From assembly GCF_010728325.1 (NCBI RefSeq), contig NZ_AP022570.1, forward strand, positions 248,001 through 312,000: a stretch of 64,000 nucleotides of DNA, in the 5' to 3' direction. The notes beneath the pieces are model-generated. The model was not told the DNA's origin. It saw nothing but the letters and a program-made list of their open reading frames with translations, and did no database searches. Of this stretch, positions 16,055-26,810 are shown one piece after another. Position numbers and translations under genes: made by a program. Every line of letters begins with the position of its first letter. Within the stretch, counting starts at the first letter, position 1. The DNA is from Mycolicibacterium poriferae. Lineage in GTDB: Bacteria > Actinomycetota > Actinomycetes > Mycobacteriales > Mycobacteriaceae.

Positions 16055-16579
16055 TCAGCAGAGCTGTTCGGTCGCGATGCGGATGTAGTCGTCGGTCAAC
16101 GTGTTGACCTCCCCCGCCGACGGCGTCATCGCCGTGGCCGACGAGCCGACCTCGTTGCGCACCAGAGGCAGTACGAAATCCCACACCTGCTGGTCGGTGT
16201 GCTTGGCGAAGCGGGCCTGGCACACGTAGGACCCGATCCGCAACGCGGCGAGGTCACTGCTGGGCTGCACTCCCGCGCCGTGCAGCGCGTCGAGGTAGTG
16301 GCGTTGCGCCGGGGTCACGACGAGCGTGTGGTCGTCCGCCCCGAGGTCGCCGGGACCGGGCACCGCCGCGGGGGATTCACTCTGCGCGGCCTCGGTCTGC
16401 GAGCCCAGCCCCATGACCATGTCATCGGTCATCGAGCAGCCGGACAACCCCGCCGCCGCGGACGCCGCCAGCAGCGAGAAGCCGGCCAACCCGGCGATCC
16501 CTGACCTGCGTGACGCGTTCTGCACTCCTCCAAAGTACCGGCTGGCCCGCGTCCGACCGGTGCGCCGAGCCCGCGCCAC
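16055..16579 (-). CDS. DUF732 lipoprotein
   Basis: The protein has 174 residues with a basic start, a hydrophobic stretch and a lipobox AAAGLSGC with the lipid-bearing cysteine near residue 48, so it should be a membrane-anchored lipoprotein. The mature part is a DUF732 domain: HYLDALHGAGV, then IGSYVCQARF, ending in a terminal Cys that likely pairs with it. DUF732 proteins are small secreted mycobacterial proteins of unknown function. The GTG start shares its first base with the fbpD stop (TAGTG), suggesting coupling. The N-terminal region is long for a lipoprotein signal; GTG 16525 is an alternative but has GGAGGA directly abutting it. Confidence 0.75.
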   Translation of the reverse strand: MARARRTGRTRASRYFGGVQNASRRSGIAGLAGFSLLAASAAAGLSGCSMTDDMVMGLGSQTEAAQSESPAAVPGPGDLGADDHTLVVTPAQRHYLDALHGAGVQPSSDLAALRIGSYVCQARFAKHTDQQVWDFVLPLVRNEVGSSATAMTPSAGEVNTLTDDYIRIATEQLC

Positions 16580-17496
16580 TACCGGATGGTCGCGACCAGC
16601 TCACCCGTCATGGCGGCCAACTGGCCGCTCCACGAACCCCAGTCGTGATTGCCCGACGTCGGGAAGTCGAAGTGGGCGTTGCTGCCGCCGATCGAGCGAT
16701 AGTGCTGGTAGAACGTGCGGTTGCTGCCCTGGGCCTGATCGCAGTAGCCGATCATCGCGGCGGGGTCCGTGCACGTGACCGTGGCCGGGCTGTACACCCA
16801 CAGCCGGGTGTTGTTGTTGGCCAGGAGTTGGGCGTGCACGTCGGGGTCGTGCCACTTCCACCGGCCCAGCTGTGGCAAACCCCACATGTTGCGGGTGTCC
16901 ACCCCGCCGAAGCGGGCGAGCCCCGCGGTGATCGCGCCGTTCATCGTGGTGGCCGACGGGGTCAGGAACCCCGAAAGCGTCCCGGCGAAGCGGTAGCGGT
17001 TGGGGTGGAACGTCGCCATGGTCAGCGCGCCGGTACCGCCCTGGGCGGCCCCGACGATGCCGTGCCCGCCCGGAGCCAGTCCCTTGTTGGCGGCGAGCCA
17101 GTTGGGCAGCTCGTCGGCCAGGAAGGTCTCCCACTGCTTGCTGCCGTCCTGCTCCCAGTTGGTGTACATGCTCCACGCCCCGCCGGCCGGGGCGGCCACC
17201 GAGATGCCCAGGCCCGACAGCGTGTTCATGGCGTTGCCCGCGGTCACCCAGTTGCTCACGTCCGGGGCGGCGTTGAACGCGTCGAGCAGCACGACGGCGT
17301 GCGGGCCGCCGCCCTGGAACGCCACCGGGATGTCGCGGCCCATCGCAGCCGACGGCACCATCAACATCTCGACGCCCTGCGCCGAGGCGGCCGGGGTGCC
17401 GGGCAGCGACGGCGTCGCACCCGCGCCCCACAGCGTCACCGCCAGTGCGGCGGCCAGGGTCATCCGCACCAGGATCATTCGCATCAGCGCGCGCAT
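16579..17496 (-). CDS. fbpD: MPT51/FbpD, non-catalytic mycolyltransferase homologue
   Basis: This secreted antigen-85-fold protein of 305 residues corresponds to MPT51. A signal peptide ends near PAASAQG, followed by VEMLMVPSAAMGRDIPVAFQGGG, the family start. At the nucleophile elbow it reads GAAQGG where FbpA has GLSMAG, so the catalytic serine is missing. This is known for MPT51, which is thought to bind fibronectin or act as a non-enzymatic partner. ATG 17496 is chosen because GAGGTGGGG lies upstream and it gives the family length; starts up to 17541 are possible. It lies between fbpA and the DUF732 lipoprotein gene on the same strand. Confidence 0.93.
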   Translation of the reverse strand: MRALMRMILVRMTLAAALAVTLWGAGATPSLPGTPAASAQGVEMLMVPSAAMGRDIPVAFQGGGPHAVVLLDAFNAAPDVSNWVTAGNAMNTLSGLGISVAAPAGGAWSMYTNWEQDGSKQWETFLADELPNWLAANKGLAPGGHGIVGAAQGGTGALTMATFHPNRYRFAGTLSGFLTPSATTMNGAITAGLARFGGVDTRNMWGLPQLGRWKWHDPDVHAQLLANNNTRLWVYSPATVTCTDPAAMIGYCDQAQGSNRTFYQHYRSIGGSNAHFDFPTSGNHDWGSWSGQLAAMTGELVATIR

Positions 17497-17571
17497 CCGC
17501 CCCACCTCGTTCGTCGTCGACATCGCAAGGTAGTGAACCACATCACCGGCGGTAGCCGAGGACGAAAAGAC

Positions 17572-17608
17572 TGACGGCGGTGACCCCCCTCGGGGATCAC
17601 CGCCGTCA
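17572..17608 (-). terminator. Strong hairpin downstream of fbpA
   Basis: A perfect 12-bp inverted repeat (tgacggcggtga / tcaccgccgtca) is extended by four inner C-G pairs after one mismatch. On the minus strand it is followed by GTCTTTTCG. It lies 20 bases after the fbpA stop and before fbpD, so it probably attenuates or ends fbpA transcription and separates high fbpA expression from fbpD. Confidence 0.85.
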
Positions 17609-17627
17609 ATAATGCTGTCGCGTCGCG

Positions 17628-18827
<1,200 letters not shown>

Positions 18828-18958
18828 TCACGTCACCGTGCTGCGTTCCGCAGTGTCCGTTCCGGTCGGTCCTATGTCCTTATCCGAGCGACATGGCGTC
18901 AGCGTTACGAAAGCAGAAAACCCTCTCCGCCAACAAATCGCGCACGCCAGAGGCCTGC

Positions 18959-20965
18959 TCACGGCCCGGTGGCGGGCAGCCCGGTGTAGGGCGGGTTCAC
19001 CGGCTCGGGCAGCGGCAGCCCGCACCGGGCCAGTTCGTACAGCGGCACCCGGTCGATGCGGTAACGGGTGAACTCCGCGGCGTTGGCCAGGTTCGACAGG
19101 AACCGGCGCGGACTCATCGGTGCTCGGACCGCGTTGAGCACCGACTCGGTTTCCGGGCAGGCCAGCGCCGCCTGAGCCTGCCTGATCCAGTCCTCGTCCA
19201 GGTACTGCGGGATCCACGGCTCCTCCTTCAGGAACGGCCCCTCGGCGACCGCCCAGTCCGGGAAGAGGTTCTTGTCGTGGCCGATCCTGCCGTCCTCGAT
19301 GCGGGCGGTGTGCGCGGCCAACGGATTGGCCAGGCCGATCTGATCGATCACCCGCACGTCGAGCCCGACGTTCATCCCGAGCATGCCCAGATTCGTGAAA
19401 AAGACCGTGTGGGGGCCGTTTCGGTCCCCGTCCGGTCCGGTGGGCGCGTCCGGCGGAGGCGGGATCGCCGGCACCACATCCCAGGTGTCGTAGTTGCCTG
19501 CCGGCAGCAGCAGCGCACCGTCGGGTGTGTTCCGGATCGCGGTCAGCACCGCACGCATTCGCGGGTAGTCCAGGTAGTCCGCCGCCGTCAGCGGGTGCGC
19601 GTGCCCGGTCGCCTGCGCGTAGAAGCGCCTCTCGTCGACGATGCCGGTGGCGGTGACCCGGGTGGCGTCGGGCCCCATTCCCGGCGAGTTGGCCGCCCAC
19701 AGCGCCCAGCCGACGACCGCCAGCCACAGCACGCCGGTGGCACCGGCATACAGGTACCCGGCGCCGCGCGCCATCCGCGAGGCTTCCGGCACCAGCAGCG
19801 GGATCACCGCGACCGGCGCCAGCAGGCAGAACAGCGGGGTGAGCAGGACCCGCCCGTGCATGAAGTCGCCGCCCTGCCGGATCCAGTACACCGCCTGTAA
19901 CACACCGCTGAGCAGGATGAACGCGACCACCGCCGGCGGACTCTGCACCAGGCGCGCCAGCCGCCCGGCCTCGCCCCGGGCCGGCGTGACCGGCTTGCCG
20001 GGGCGCCCGCGCAGCAGCAGCACCATCAAAGCCAGCCCGACCAGGAGCATCGCGGGGGCCCACAGCAGATAGGGCTGGTTGAAGTTGGCCAGGTACACGA
20101 AGCCCTGGTGCCATTTCGACCCGCTGGCGTCCTTGGCCAGCGCGGTGCCGGGCACCAGCAATCCGTAATAGCCCATCCGGAAGATCTGGTAGCCGACCGG
20201 CAGCAGACCACCGACCACGACGACGAGCAGCCGCCGCCGCCAGTCGGGCGCCGCGATGAGCATCATCACCAGAGCCAGTCCGCCGATCAGCGCCAGCTCG
20301 GGGCGCACCAGCACGCTGAGCCCGGCCACGAACGCCAGCGCGCCGTCGAACCACCGCGTGGTGCCCCGAGCAGGTGTCGGTCTACGCGGCCCGCCGCGGG
20401 CAGCCTGCGACCAGCACACCATCATCCACCACAGCAGCCCCAGGTAGGCGAGCACCAGACCGTTCTCCAGTCCGGAGGTGGCAAAGTCCCGCGCCGGGGG
20501 CACGGCGATGTAGACCAGGGCGCCGGCCGGCAGCAGGACCGCGGCCCGCCCCTGCAGCCCCGGCGCATACAGCCGGGCGGTGCCGAGCATGACCATCACC
20601 ACGCCGGCAACGCTGAACACCAGCGCCAGCGTCAGCGCCACGTACTCCAGCCGCGCCGGACCGGCCACCCAGCCGCCCAACCACATCAGGTACGACCACA
20701 CGGTGGAGGTGTTGGCCTCCACCCGCTCGCCGGCGTTGAACACCGGACCGTTGCCGGCCAGCATGTTCCGCGTGGTGCGCAGGACGATCAGACCGTCGTC
20801 GGCGATCCAGCGGCGCTGCCAGGCGCCCACACCGAACAGCACCGCCGTCACGGCCACGCTCACCCCCAGGCTGGCCCTCGTCCAGACGTGGTACGGGAAG
20901 GCGGGCCAGCGCTTGCGCCGCCCCGCCGGGCCGTCCTGTCGGTCAGCTGAGGAAAACGGCGGCAC
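18959..20965 (-). CDS. aftB: Terminal beta-1,2-arabinofuranosyltransferase AftB
   Basis: AftB adds the terminal beta-1,2 arabinofuranose of arabinogalactan and lipoarabinomannan, using decaprenyl-phosphoryl arabinose outside the membrane. The 668-residue protein has about ten membrane segments in its first 440 residues, as in GT-C transferases. The catalytic aspartates lie in the first extracellular loop (RRWIADDGLIVLR), followed by GERVEANTSTVWSYLMW. The C-terminal 230 residues form the periplasmic domain. It is somewhat longer than the roughly 627 residues of M. tuberculosis. The GTG start overlaps the end of ubiA by 23 bases, so the exact start is uncertain. Confidence 0.93.
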   Translation of the reverse strand: MPPFSSADRQDGPAGRRKRWPAFPYHVWTRASLGVSVAVTAVLFGVGAWQRRWIADDGLIVLRTTRNMLAGNGPVFNAGERVEANTSTVWSYLMWLGGWVAGPARLEYVALTLALVFSVAGVVMVMLGTARLYAPGLQGRAAVLLPAGALVYIAVPPARDFATSGLENGLVLAYLGLLWWMMVCWSQAARGGPRRPTPARGTTRWFDGALAFVAGLSVLVRPELALIGGLALVMMLIAAPDWRRRLLVVVVGGLLPVGYQIFRMGYYGLLVPGTALAKDASGSKWHQGFVYLANFNQPYLLWAPAMLLVGLALMVLLLRGRPGKPVTPARGEAGRLARLVQSPPAVVAFILLSGVLQAVYWIRQGGDFMHGRVLLTPLFCLLAPVAVIPLLVPEASRMARGAGYLYAGATGVLWLAVVGWALWAANSPGMGPDATRVTATGIVDERRFYAQATGHAHPLTAADYLDYPRMRAVLTAIRNTPDGALLLPAGNYDTWDVVPAIPPPPDAPTGPDGDRNGPHTVFFTNLGMLGMNVGLDVRVIDQIGLANPLAAHTARIEDGRIGHDKNLFPDWAVAEGPFLKEEPWIPQYLDEDWIRQAQAALACPETESVLNAVRAPMSPRRFLSNLANAAEFTRYRIDRVPLYELARCGLPLPEPVNPPYTGLPATGP

Positions 20966-21878
20966 CGATGGTCCCGATCCAGGCCAGCGCCAACAGCTGG
21001 AGCACCCGGTCCTTCAACGCGATCTCCTCCGGTTCGCCGGCCATGCCGCCGTCGACGTCGACGGCGTAGCGCAGGATCGCGATCGTGAACGGCACCATCG
21101 ACACGACGAACCAGGAGGCCCCGCCGGTGGCGTCACGTTCGAAGGCCCACAGCCCGTAACACAGCACCAGCGAGGTCGCCGACAACGTCCACACGAAGCG
21201 CAGATAGGAGCTGGTGTAGCTCTCCAGGGACTTGCGGATCTTGGCTCCGGTGCGTTCGGCCAGCTGCAGCTCGGCGTACCGCTTGCCGGCGGCCATGAAC
21301 AGTGAACCGAACGCCATCATCAGCAGGAACCACTGCGACAGCGGCACTTCGGCGGCCACACCGCCGGCGATGGCGCGGATCAGGAAGCCCGAGGACACGA
21401 TGCAGATGTCGATCACGGGCTGGTGCTTGAGCCCGAAGCAGTAGGCCAGCTGGATCGCGATGTAGATGGCCAGCACCAGGGCCAGGTTGGGGGTGACCAG
21501 CCACGAGACCGCCAGGGACAGCACGCCCAGCACGCCGGCCAGCGTGTAGGCCAGCCACTCCGGGACCACGCCGGCGGCGATCGGGCGGAACCGCTTGGTG
21601 GGGTGCGCCCGGTCGGCTTCGACATCGCGGGCGTCGTTGACCAGATACACGCACGAAGCGGCGAGGCTGAAGACCACGAAGGCCAACGCCACCTTGACCA
21701 GCACTTCGCGGTAGTCGTAGACGTAGCGGTCGTCGCCGAGAGCGGCGACCGGGGCGGCGAAGACCAGCACGTTCTTGACCCACTGGCGGGGCCGTAGGGC
21801 CTTGACGATGCCCGAGACCAGGTTGTTGGGCGGCCCCGCCGCCGCACCGGTCTCCTGTCCGACCTGGGATGCGCTCAC
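20943..21878 (-). CDS. ubiA: Decaprenyl-phosphate 5-phosphoribosyltransferase UbiA
   Basis: This UbiA-superfamily membrane prenyltransferase corresponds to Rv3806c. It couples phosphoribosyl pyrophosphate to decaprenyl phosphate, the first committed step to the arabinose donor DPA. The 311-residue protein has about nine membrane segments and the aspartate motif NDARDVEAD (residues near 85-95) followed by HPTKRFRPIAAG. A second polar loop, KRYAELQLAERTGAKIRKSLESY, is conserved. GTG 21878 is chosen because GAAGGAGG precedes it at a good distance; it overlaps the PAP2 gene stop by four bases (GTGA). Ethambutol-resistance mutations map to this gene in M. tuberculosis. Confidence 0.95.
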   Translation of the reverse strand: MSASQVGQETGAAAGPPNNLVSGIVKALRPRQWVKNVLVFAAPVAALGDDRYVYDYREVLVKVALAFVVFSLAASCVYLVNDARDVEADRAHPTKRFRPIAAGVVPEWLAYTLAGVLGVLSLAVSWLVTPNLALVLAIYIAIQLAYCFGLKHQPVIDICIVSSGFLIRAIAGGVAAEVPLSQWFLLMMAFGSLFMAAGKRYAELQLAERTGAKIRKSLESYTSSYLRFVWTLSATSLVLCYGLWAFERDATGGASWFVVSMVPFTIAILRYAVDVDGGMAGEPEEIALKDRVLQLLALAWIGTIGAAVFLS

Positions 21879-22390
21879 CGGCGCCCTCCTTCGAACCTGC
21901 CGACGACGTCCCCGACGACGGCGCCGACCGCGACACCGGCGAGCACATCGCTGGGGTAATGAACTCCGAGCACCAGCCGCGACAACGCCATCGGCGGCAC
22001 CAGCAGCGCCGGCAGCGGCCACCCGGTGGGTCGGGCCAGCAGTACCGCGGCCGCGGTCGTCGACGTCGCGTGCGCCGACGGGAAGCTCAACCGGCTCGGG
22101 GTGCCCACGTTGACCTCGATCGCGGGGTGGTGCGGACGTTCCCGGCGCACCACCCGCTTGATCAGCACCGCGCAGGCGTGGGCGGTGAACGCGCCCACAG
22201 CCGCGGCCAGGTATTCGCGGCGCTGCGCCGGCCGCAGCACGGCACCCAGCGCGGCGAGCGCGAGCCAGCCGAGGCTGTGCTCACCGAAATGGGACAGCGT
22301 GCGGGCGGTGGCCAGCACCCCCGGCCGGCCGGCCAGCCCGCGCTGGACGGCGACCAGCACCGCGTCCTCGCCACGCGCCTGGTCAGGCAT
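21875..22390 (-). CDS. PAP2 lipid phosphatase of the DPA pathway
   Basis: A 171-residue PAP2-type integral membrane phosphatase corresponding to Rv3807c. All three signature motifs are present: KRVVRRERP, PSAHATS and SRLVLGVHYPSD, which supply the catalytic and phosphate-binding residues. By position it is the candidate that removes the 5-phosphate from decaprenylphosphoryl-5-phosphoribose made by UbiA, before DprE1/DprE2 epimerise it to DPA; direct proof is less firm than for its neighbours. It overlaps glfT2 by eight bases and ubiA by four, so the genes are tightly coupled. Confidence 0.9.
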   Translation of the reverse strand: MPDQARGEDAVLVAVQRGLAGRPGVLATARTLSHFGEHSLGWLALAALGAVLRPAQRREYLAAAVGAFTAHACAVLIKRVVRRERPHHPAIEVNVGTPSRLSFPSAHATSTTAAAVLLARPTGWPLPALLVPPMALSRLVLGVHYPSDVLAGVAVGAVVGDVVGRFEGGRR

Positions 22391-24323
22391 CTCCGACTCT
22401 CACCGCGGCCTTGGGCGCACCCGCGTGCCCGTTGAGCACCGCCTCCCACTTCTGCTGGCTGGTCATCATCGGCAACGCCTCCCGGTACACCCGGCGCATC
22501 CGGTTGTACTTGCGGATCAACCGGGCCTGGCGTTTCAGGGACGCACGAAGCAGCTCGAACATCTTGGCGCGGTCACGCTGGCGGTACACCACACCGCGAC
22601 CGTCGGCAGTCGTCACAGTGACGCCGTCGACCTTGCACAGCACGAACCAGCGCGCATCCTGGGTGGCGACGTTGAGTTCCGGTCGCTGGTGATGGGCGGG
22701 ATCGTGGTGGGTGAGCTGGTGGGCGACGCCGCGGGCCAACCGGAAACCGATGGCGGGCAACGAGGTCGGAATCTTGATCTTCTTCCGGCGCCGGTCCGAC
22801 GGCGGCGGTAGAGCGGTGGCGCCGGGCAACACCACCGCGTCGGGGTAGTGCTGGCGCATCGCCCGCACGTCAGGCAGCGCCGACTCGAGGATCGAGAAGA
22901 TGTGCTCGGGCCCGGCGAGGAAGTCGTCCATCGCCTTGTTCTGGATGGCCACCGTCGAATACTCAAGGCAGAGCAGGTGTTTGAACGTCGCCTTGAGGTG
23001 ACTGGCGACCAGGCCGGTGACCTTGCCGTCCCAGTGCAGCGCCGAGACCACCAGGCGGTTGCGCAGGTGGAAGTACGCCTGCCAGTCGATCGCGTCGTCC
23101 TTATCGCTCCACGCCATGTGCCAGATCGCGGCACCCGGCAGGGTCACCGTGCCGTACCCGTGCTCGGCGGCGCGCAGCCCGTAGTCCGCGTCGTCCCACT
23201 TGATGAACAACGGCAGCGGCTGACCCAACTCCTCGGCGACCCGGCGCGGGATCATGCACATCCACCAGCCGTTGTAGTCGACGTCGACCCGACGGTGCAG
23301 CATCGTGCTGCGGTCGTCCTCGTCGACCAGCGGGTACTTGGCGAAGTCGTGGTCGTACTCGGTGTTGGGTGCGTTGGTCCACATGAAGTTGGCCTGATCG
23401 ACGACCTCGCCCATGACATGCAGATGAGACGGCTCCTGCAGGTTGAGCATCTGTCCGCCCACCAGCGTCGGCGACTTGGCGAACCGGTTCATCGCCAGCG
23501 CGCGCAGCACCGAATCCGGTTCGATGCGGATGTCGTCATCCATGAACAGGATCTGTTCGCACTCGGTGTTGTTCAGCGCTTCGTACATGACCCGGCTGTA
23601 GCCGCCCGAGCCGCCCAGGTTGGGCTGGTTGTGCACCGTCAGCCGGTTCCCCAGCGCGGCGGCGGCCGCGTCGAACCCGGGATGGTCCTTGGCCTTGCTG
23701 GCGCCCTGGTCGGAAACGATGACCGCTCCGATCACCTTGTCCACCAACGGATCCGAAGTCAACGCGGTCAGCGCATTGACGCAGTCGGCGGGCCGGTTGA
23801 ACGTCGGGATGCCGACCGCCACGTCGGCGCGCCCGGGCGCGGGCACCGGCGCGTACCACCCGGCGTGCTGCAGCGTGACGGCGCTGTCGGTGGTGATGTC
23901 GAACCAGATCCAGCCGCCGTCCTCGAACGGGTCGAGACCGATCTCGAACTCGACCGGTTCGCCCGAGAACTCCGCGCCACCAACGGTGATGCGGGCCCCG
24001 GTGGCCTTGGTGCGGTACAGGTCGACGCGGCCGCTGCCGGTCAGCTCGACGCGCAGCACCACCGACTGCAGCGTCGACCAGCGCCGCCAGTAACTGGCCG
24101 GGAAGGCGTTGAAGTACGTGGCGAACGAGACCTCGGACTCGGGCCCGATCTCCAGCTCGGTGCGCGCCGGCGCGTGCGCGCGGCGCGCGTTGGTGTCCGA
24201 TTCGTTGATGTAGAGCTTGCGAACGTCGAGCGGCTCGCCTGGGCGCGGCAGGATGACACGGGCCAGCAGGCTCACCGCCCGCGAGGCGCCGGCATCCAGC
24301 GCGCCGGACGGGATGTCACTCAA
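22383..24323 (-). CDS. glfT2: Galactofuranosyltransferase GlfT2
   Basis: GlfT2 polymerises the galactan of arabinogalactan, alternating beta-1,5 and beta-1,6 galactofuranose from UDP-Galf on the inner membrane face. The 646-residue protein has an N-terminal beta-sandwich (to about 150), a GT-A domain with VGIPTFNRPADCV and the metal-binding DDD at 262-264 (MDDDI), the catalytic-site element FIKWDDADYGLRA, the conserved WHMAW, and a C-terminal helical domain. The start is TTG at 24323 with AAAGAGA upstream. It lies 12 bases after glf, which supplies its substrate. Confidence 0.95.
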   Translation of the reverse strand: MSDIPSGALDAGASRAVSLLARVILPRPGEPLDVRKLYINESDTNARRAHAPARTELEIGPESEVSFATYFNAFPASYWRRWSTLQSVVLRVELTGSGRVDLYRTKATGARITVGGAEFSGEPVEFEIGLDPFEDGGWIWFDITTDSAVTLQHAGWYAPVPAPGRADVAVGIPTFNRPADCVNALTALTSDPLVDKVIGAVIVSDQGASKAKDHPGFDAAAAALGNRLTVHNQPNLGGSGGYSRVMYEALNNTECEQILFMDDDIRIEPDSVLRALAMNRFAKSPTLVGGQMLNLQEPSHLHVMGEVVDQANFMWTNAPNTEYDHDFAKYPLVDEDDRSTMLHRRVDVDYNGWWMCMIPRRVAEELGQPLPLFIKWDDADYGLRAAEHGYGTVTLPGAAIWHMAWSDKDDAIDWQAYFHLRNRLVVSALHWDGKVTGLVASHLKATFKHLLCLEYSTVAIQNKAMDDFLAGPEHIFSILESALPDVRAMRQHYPDAVVLPGATALPPPSDRRRKKIKIPTSLPAIGFRLARGVAHQLTHHDPAHHQRPELNVATQDARWFVLCKVDGVTVTTADGRGVVYRQRDRAKMFELLRASLKRQARLIRKYNRMRRVYREALPMMTSQQKWEAVLNGHAGAPKAAVRVGDA

Positions 24324-24335
24324 CGGTGTCTCTTT

Positions 24336-25776
<1,441 letters not shown>

Positions 25777-26667
25777 GTGCCGAACCGACGTCGACGCCGG
25801 CTCTCGACCGCCTTGAGCACAGTCGCCGCGCTGGCAGTCGCGAGTCCAGTGGCCGTCGTGGCCCTGTCCGACATCTCCGAGCGTCAGCCGCAGCACCGCG
25901 AGTTCGTCCAGGCCGCCAGCATCACCGACCTGCCCGGCGAGTTGATGAACGCCCTGTCGCAGGGCCTCTCGCAGTTCGGCATCAACCTGCCGCCGATGCC
26001 GACCGGCCTGCTGACCGGGACGAGCCCGGCACCGACGACGGTGACGCCCGGCCTGGGCACCCCGGGGTTGACGGCGCCGGCGCTGACCACCCCCGGCCTG
26101 ACCGCACCGACGCTGACCGATCCGGGCCTGGCCAATCCCGCGTTGACCAACCCCGGTCTGACCAGCCCCACCGGTGTCACCCCGACGCTGACCGACCCTG
26201 CGCTGGCCTCTCCGGACCTGACCGCCCCCGGCGGACTGACCACCCCGGGCGTGACGCCGACGCTGACCGATCCGGCGGTGACCGTGCCCGGCCTCAGCAC
26301 ACCTCCCGCGCTGACCGATCCGACGCTGGGTGCGGCCCCGATCTCCACCTCGGCACTGCCCGCCACCGGCGAGATCCCGATCTCGGCGCCGGTCGGTCTG
26401 GATCCCGCCCTGGGCGCCTACCCGATCCTCGGCGATCCGTCGCTGGCGGCCCCGGTGGCACCGGCCAGCGGGGGCCTGCTCGGTGACCTGACCAGCGCCG
26501 CGAACTCCCTCGGCGCCGGTGAGGCGATCGACCTGCTCAAGGGCATCGTGATGCCGGCGATCATGTCTGCGGTCAAGCCGCCGGCCGAAGCCGCGGCACC
26601 GATCGCCGGGGCGGCCGCCGAGGCCGCCGCACTTCCGGCGGAGGCCGCTGTCACCCCTGGTCTGTAA
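25777..26667 (+). CDS. erp: Exported repetitive protein Erp
   Basis: Erp (PirG) is an exported surface protein needed for normal growth and envelope integrity. The 296-residue product has a basic N-terminus, a hydrophobic signal (residues 10-30), then a central region of about 125 residues made of degenerate pentapeptides of the PGLTS type (PGLTAPALT, PGLTAPTLTDPGLANPALT). A C-terminal Ala-rich hydrophobic segment follows. Repeat number and sequence vary widely between species. The start is a GTG with GGAG eight bases upstream. It is divergent from glf and followed by a strong hairpin. Confidence 0.92.
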   Translation: MPNRRRRRLSTALSTVAALAVASPVAVVALSDISERQPQHREFVQAASITDLPGELMNALSQGLSQFGINLPPMPTGLLTGTSPAPTTVTPGLGTPGLTAPALTTPGLTAPTLTDPGLANPALTNPGLTSPTGVTPTLTDPALASPDLTAPGGLTTPGVTPTLTDPAVTVPGLSTPPALTDPTLGAAPISTSALPATGEIPISAPVGLDPALGAYPILGDPSLAAPVAPASGGLLGDLTSAANSLGAGEAIDLLKGIVMPAIMSAVKPPAEAAAPIAGAAAEAAALPAEAAVTPGL

Positions 26668-26699
26668 CCGGCACGCGGACAACGAAGTCCTGCCCCCTG

Positions 26700-26734
26700 A
26701 CGGCACCGCAGAAGCATCCGCTCTGCGGTGCCGT
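26700..26734 (+). terminator. Hairpin after erp
   Basis: A perfect 13-bp inverted repeat (acggcaccgcaga / tctgcggtgccgt) with a 9-base loop lies 33 bases past the erp stop and should terminate erp transcription before the LGFP amidase gene. Confidence 0.8.
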
Positions 26735-26797
26735 TGCCGGTCGAAGTTGGTACCCGTTTTGGCCGTGTCGAAACACCAGCAACATCTAGCACATACG

Positions 26798-26810
26798 TAA
26801 CATCGCCCTG
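26798..26810 (+). promoter_or_regulatory. Putative leaderless promoter of the amidase gene
   Basis: The hexamer TAACAT at 26798-26803 fits the mycobacterial -10 pattern TANNNT and ends six bases before GTG 26810. No Shine-Dalgarno is present, so transcription probably starts at the start codon. Inferred from spacing alone. Confidence 0.45.

Noticed and set aside
16579..17496. fbpD considered as a mutated fbp pseudogene because the catalytic serine is missing
   Set aside because: Loss of the serine is normal for MPT51-type proteins, and the reading frame, signal peptide and fold elements are intact.
18828..20354. 508-codon minus-strand frame overlapping aftB
   Set aside because: It is in another frame of the same strand as aftB, and its product is Arg/Ala-rich with no membrane segments, while the aftB frame gives a complete GT-C protein.
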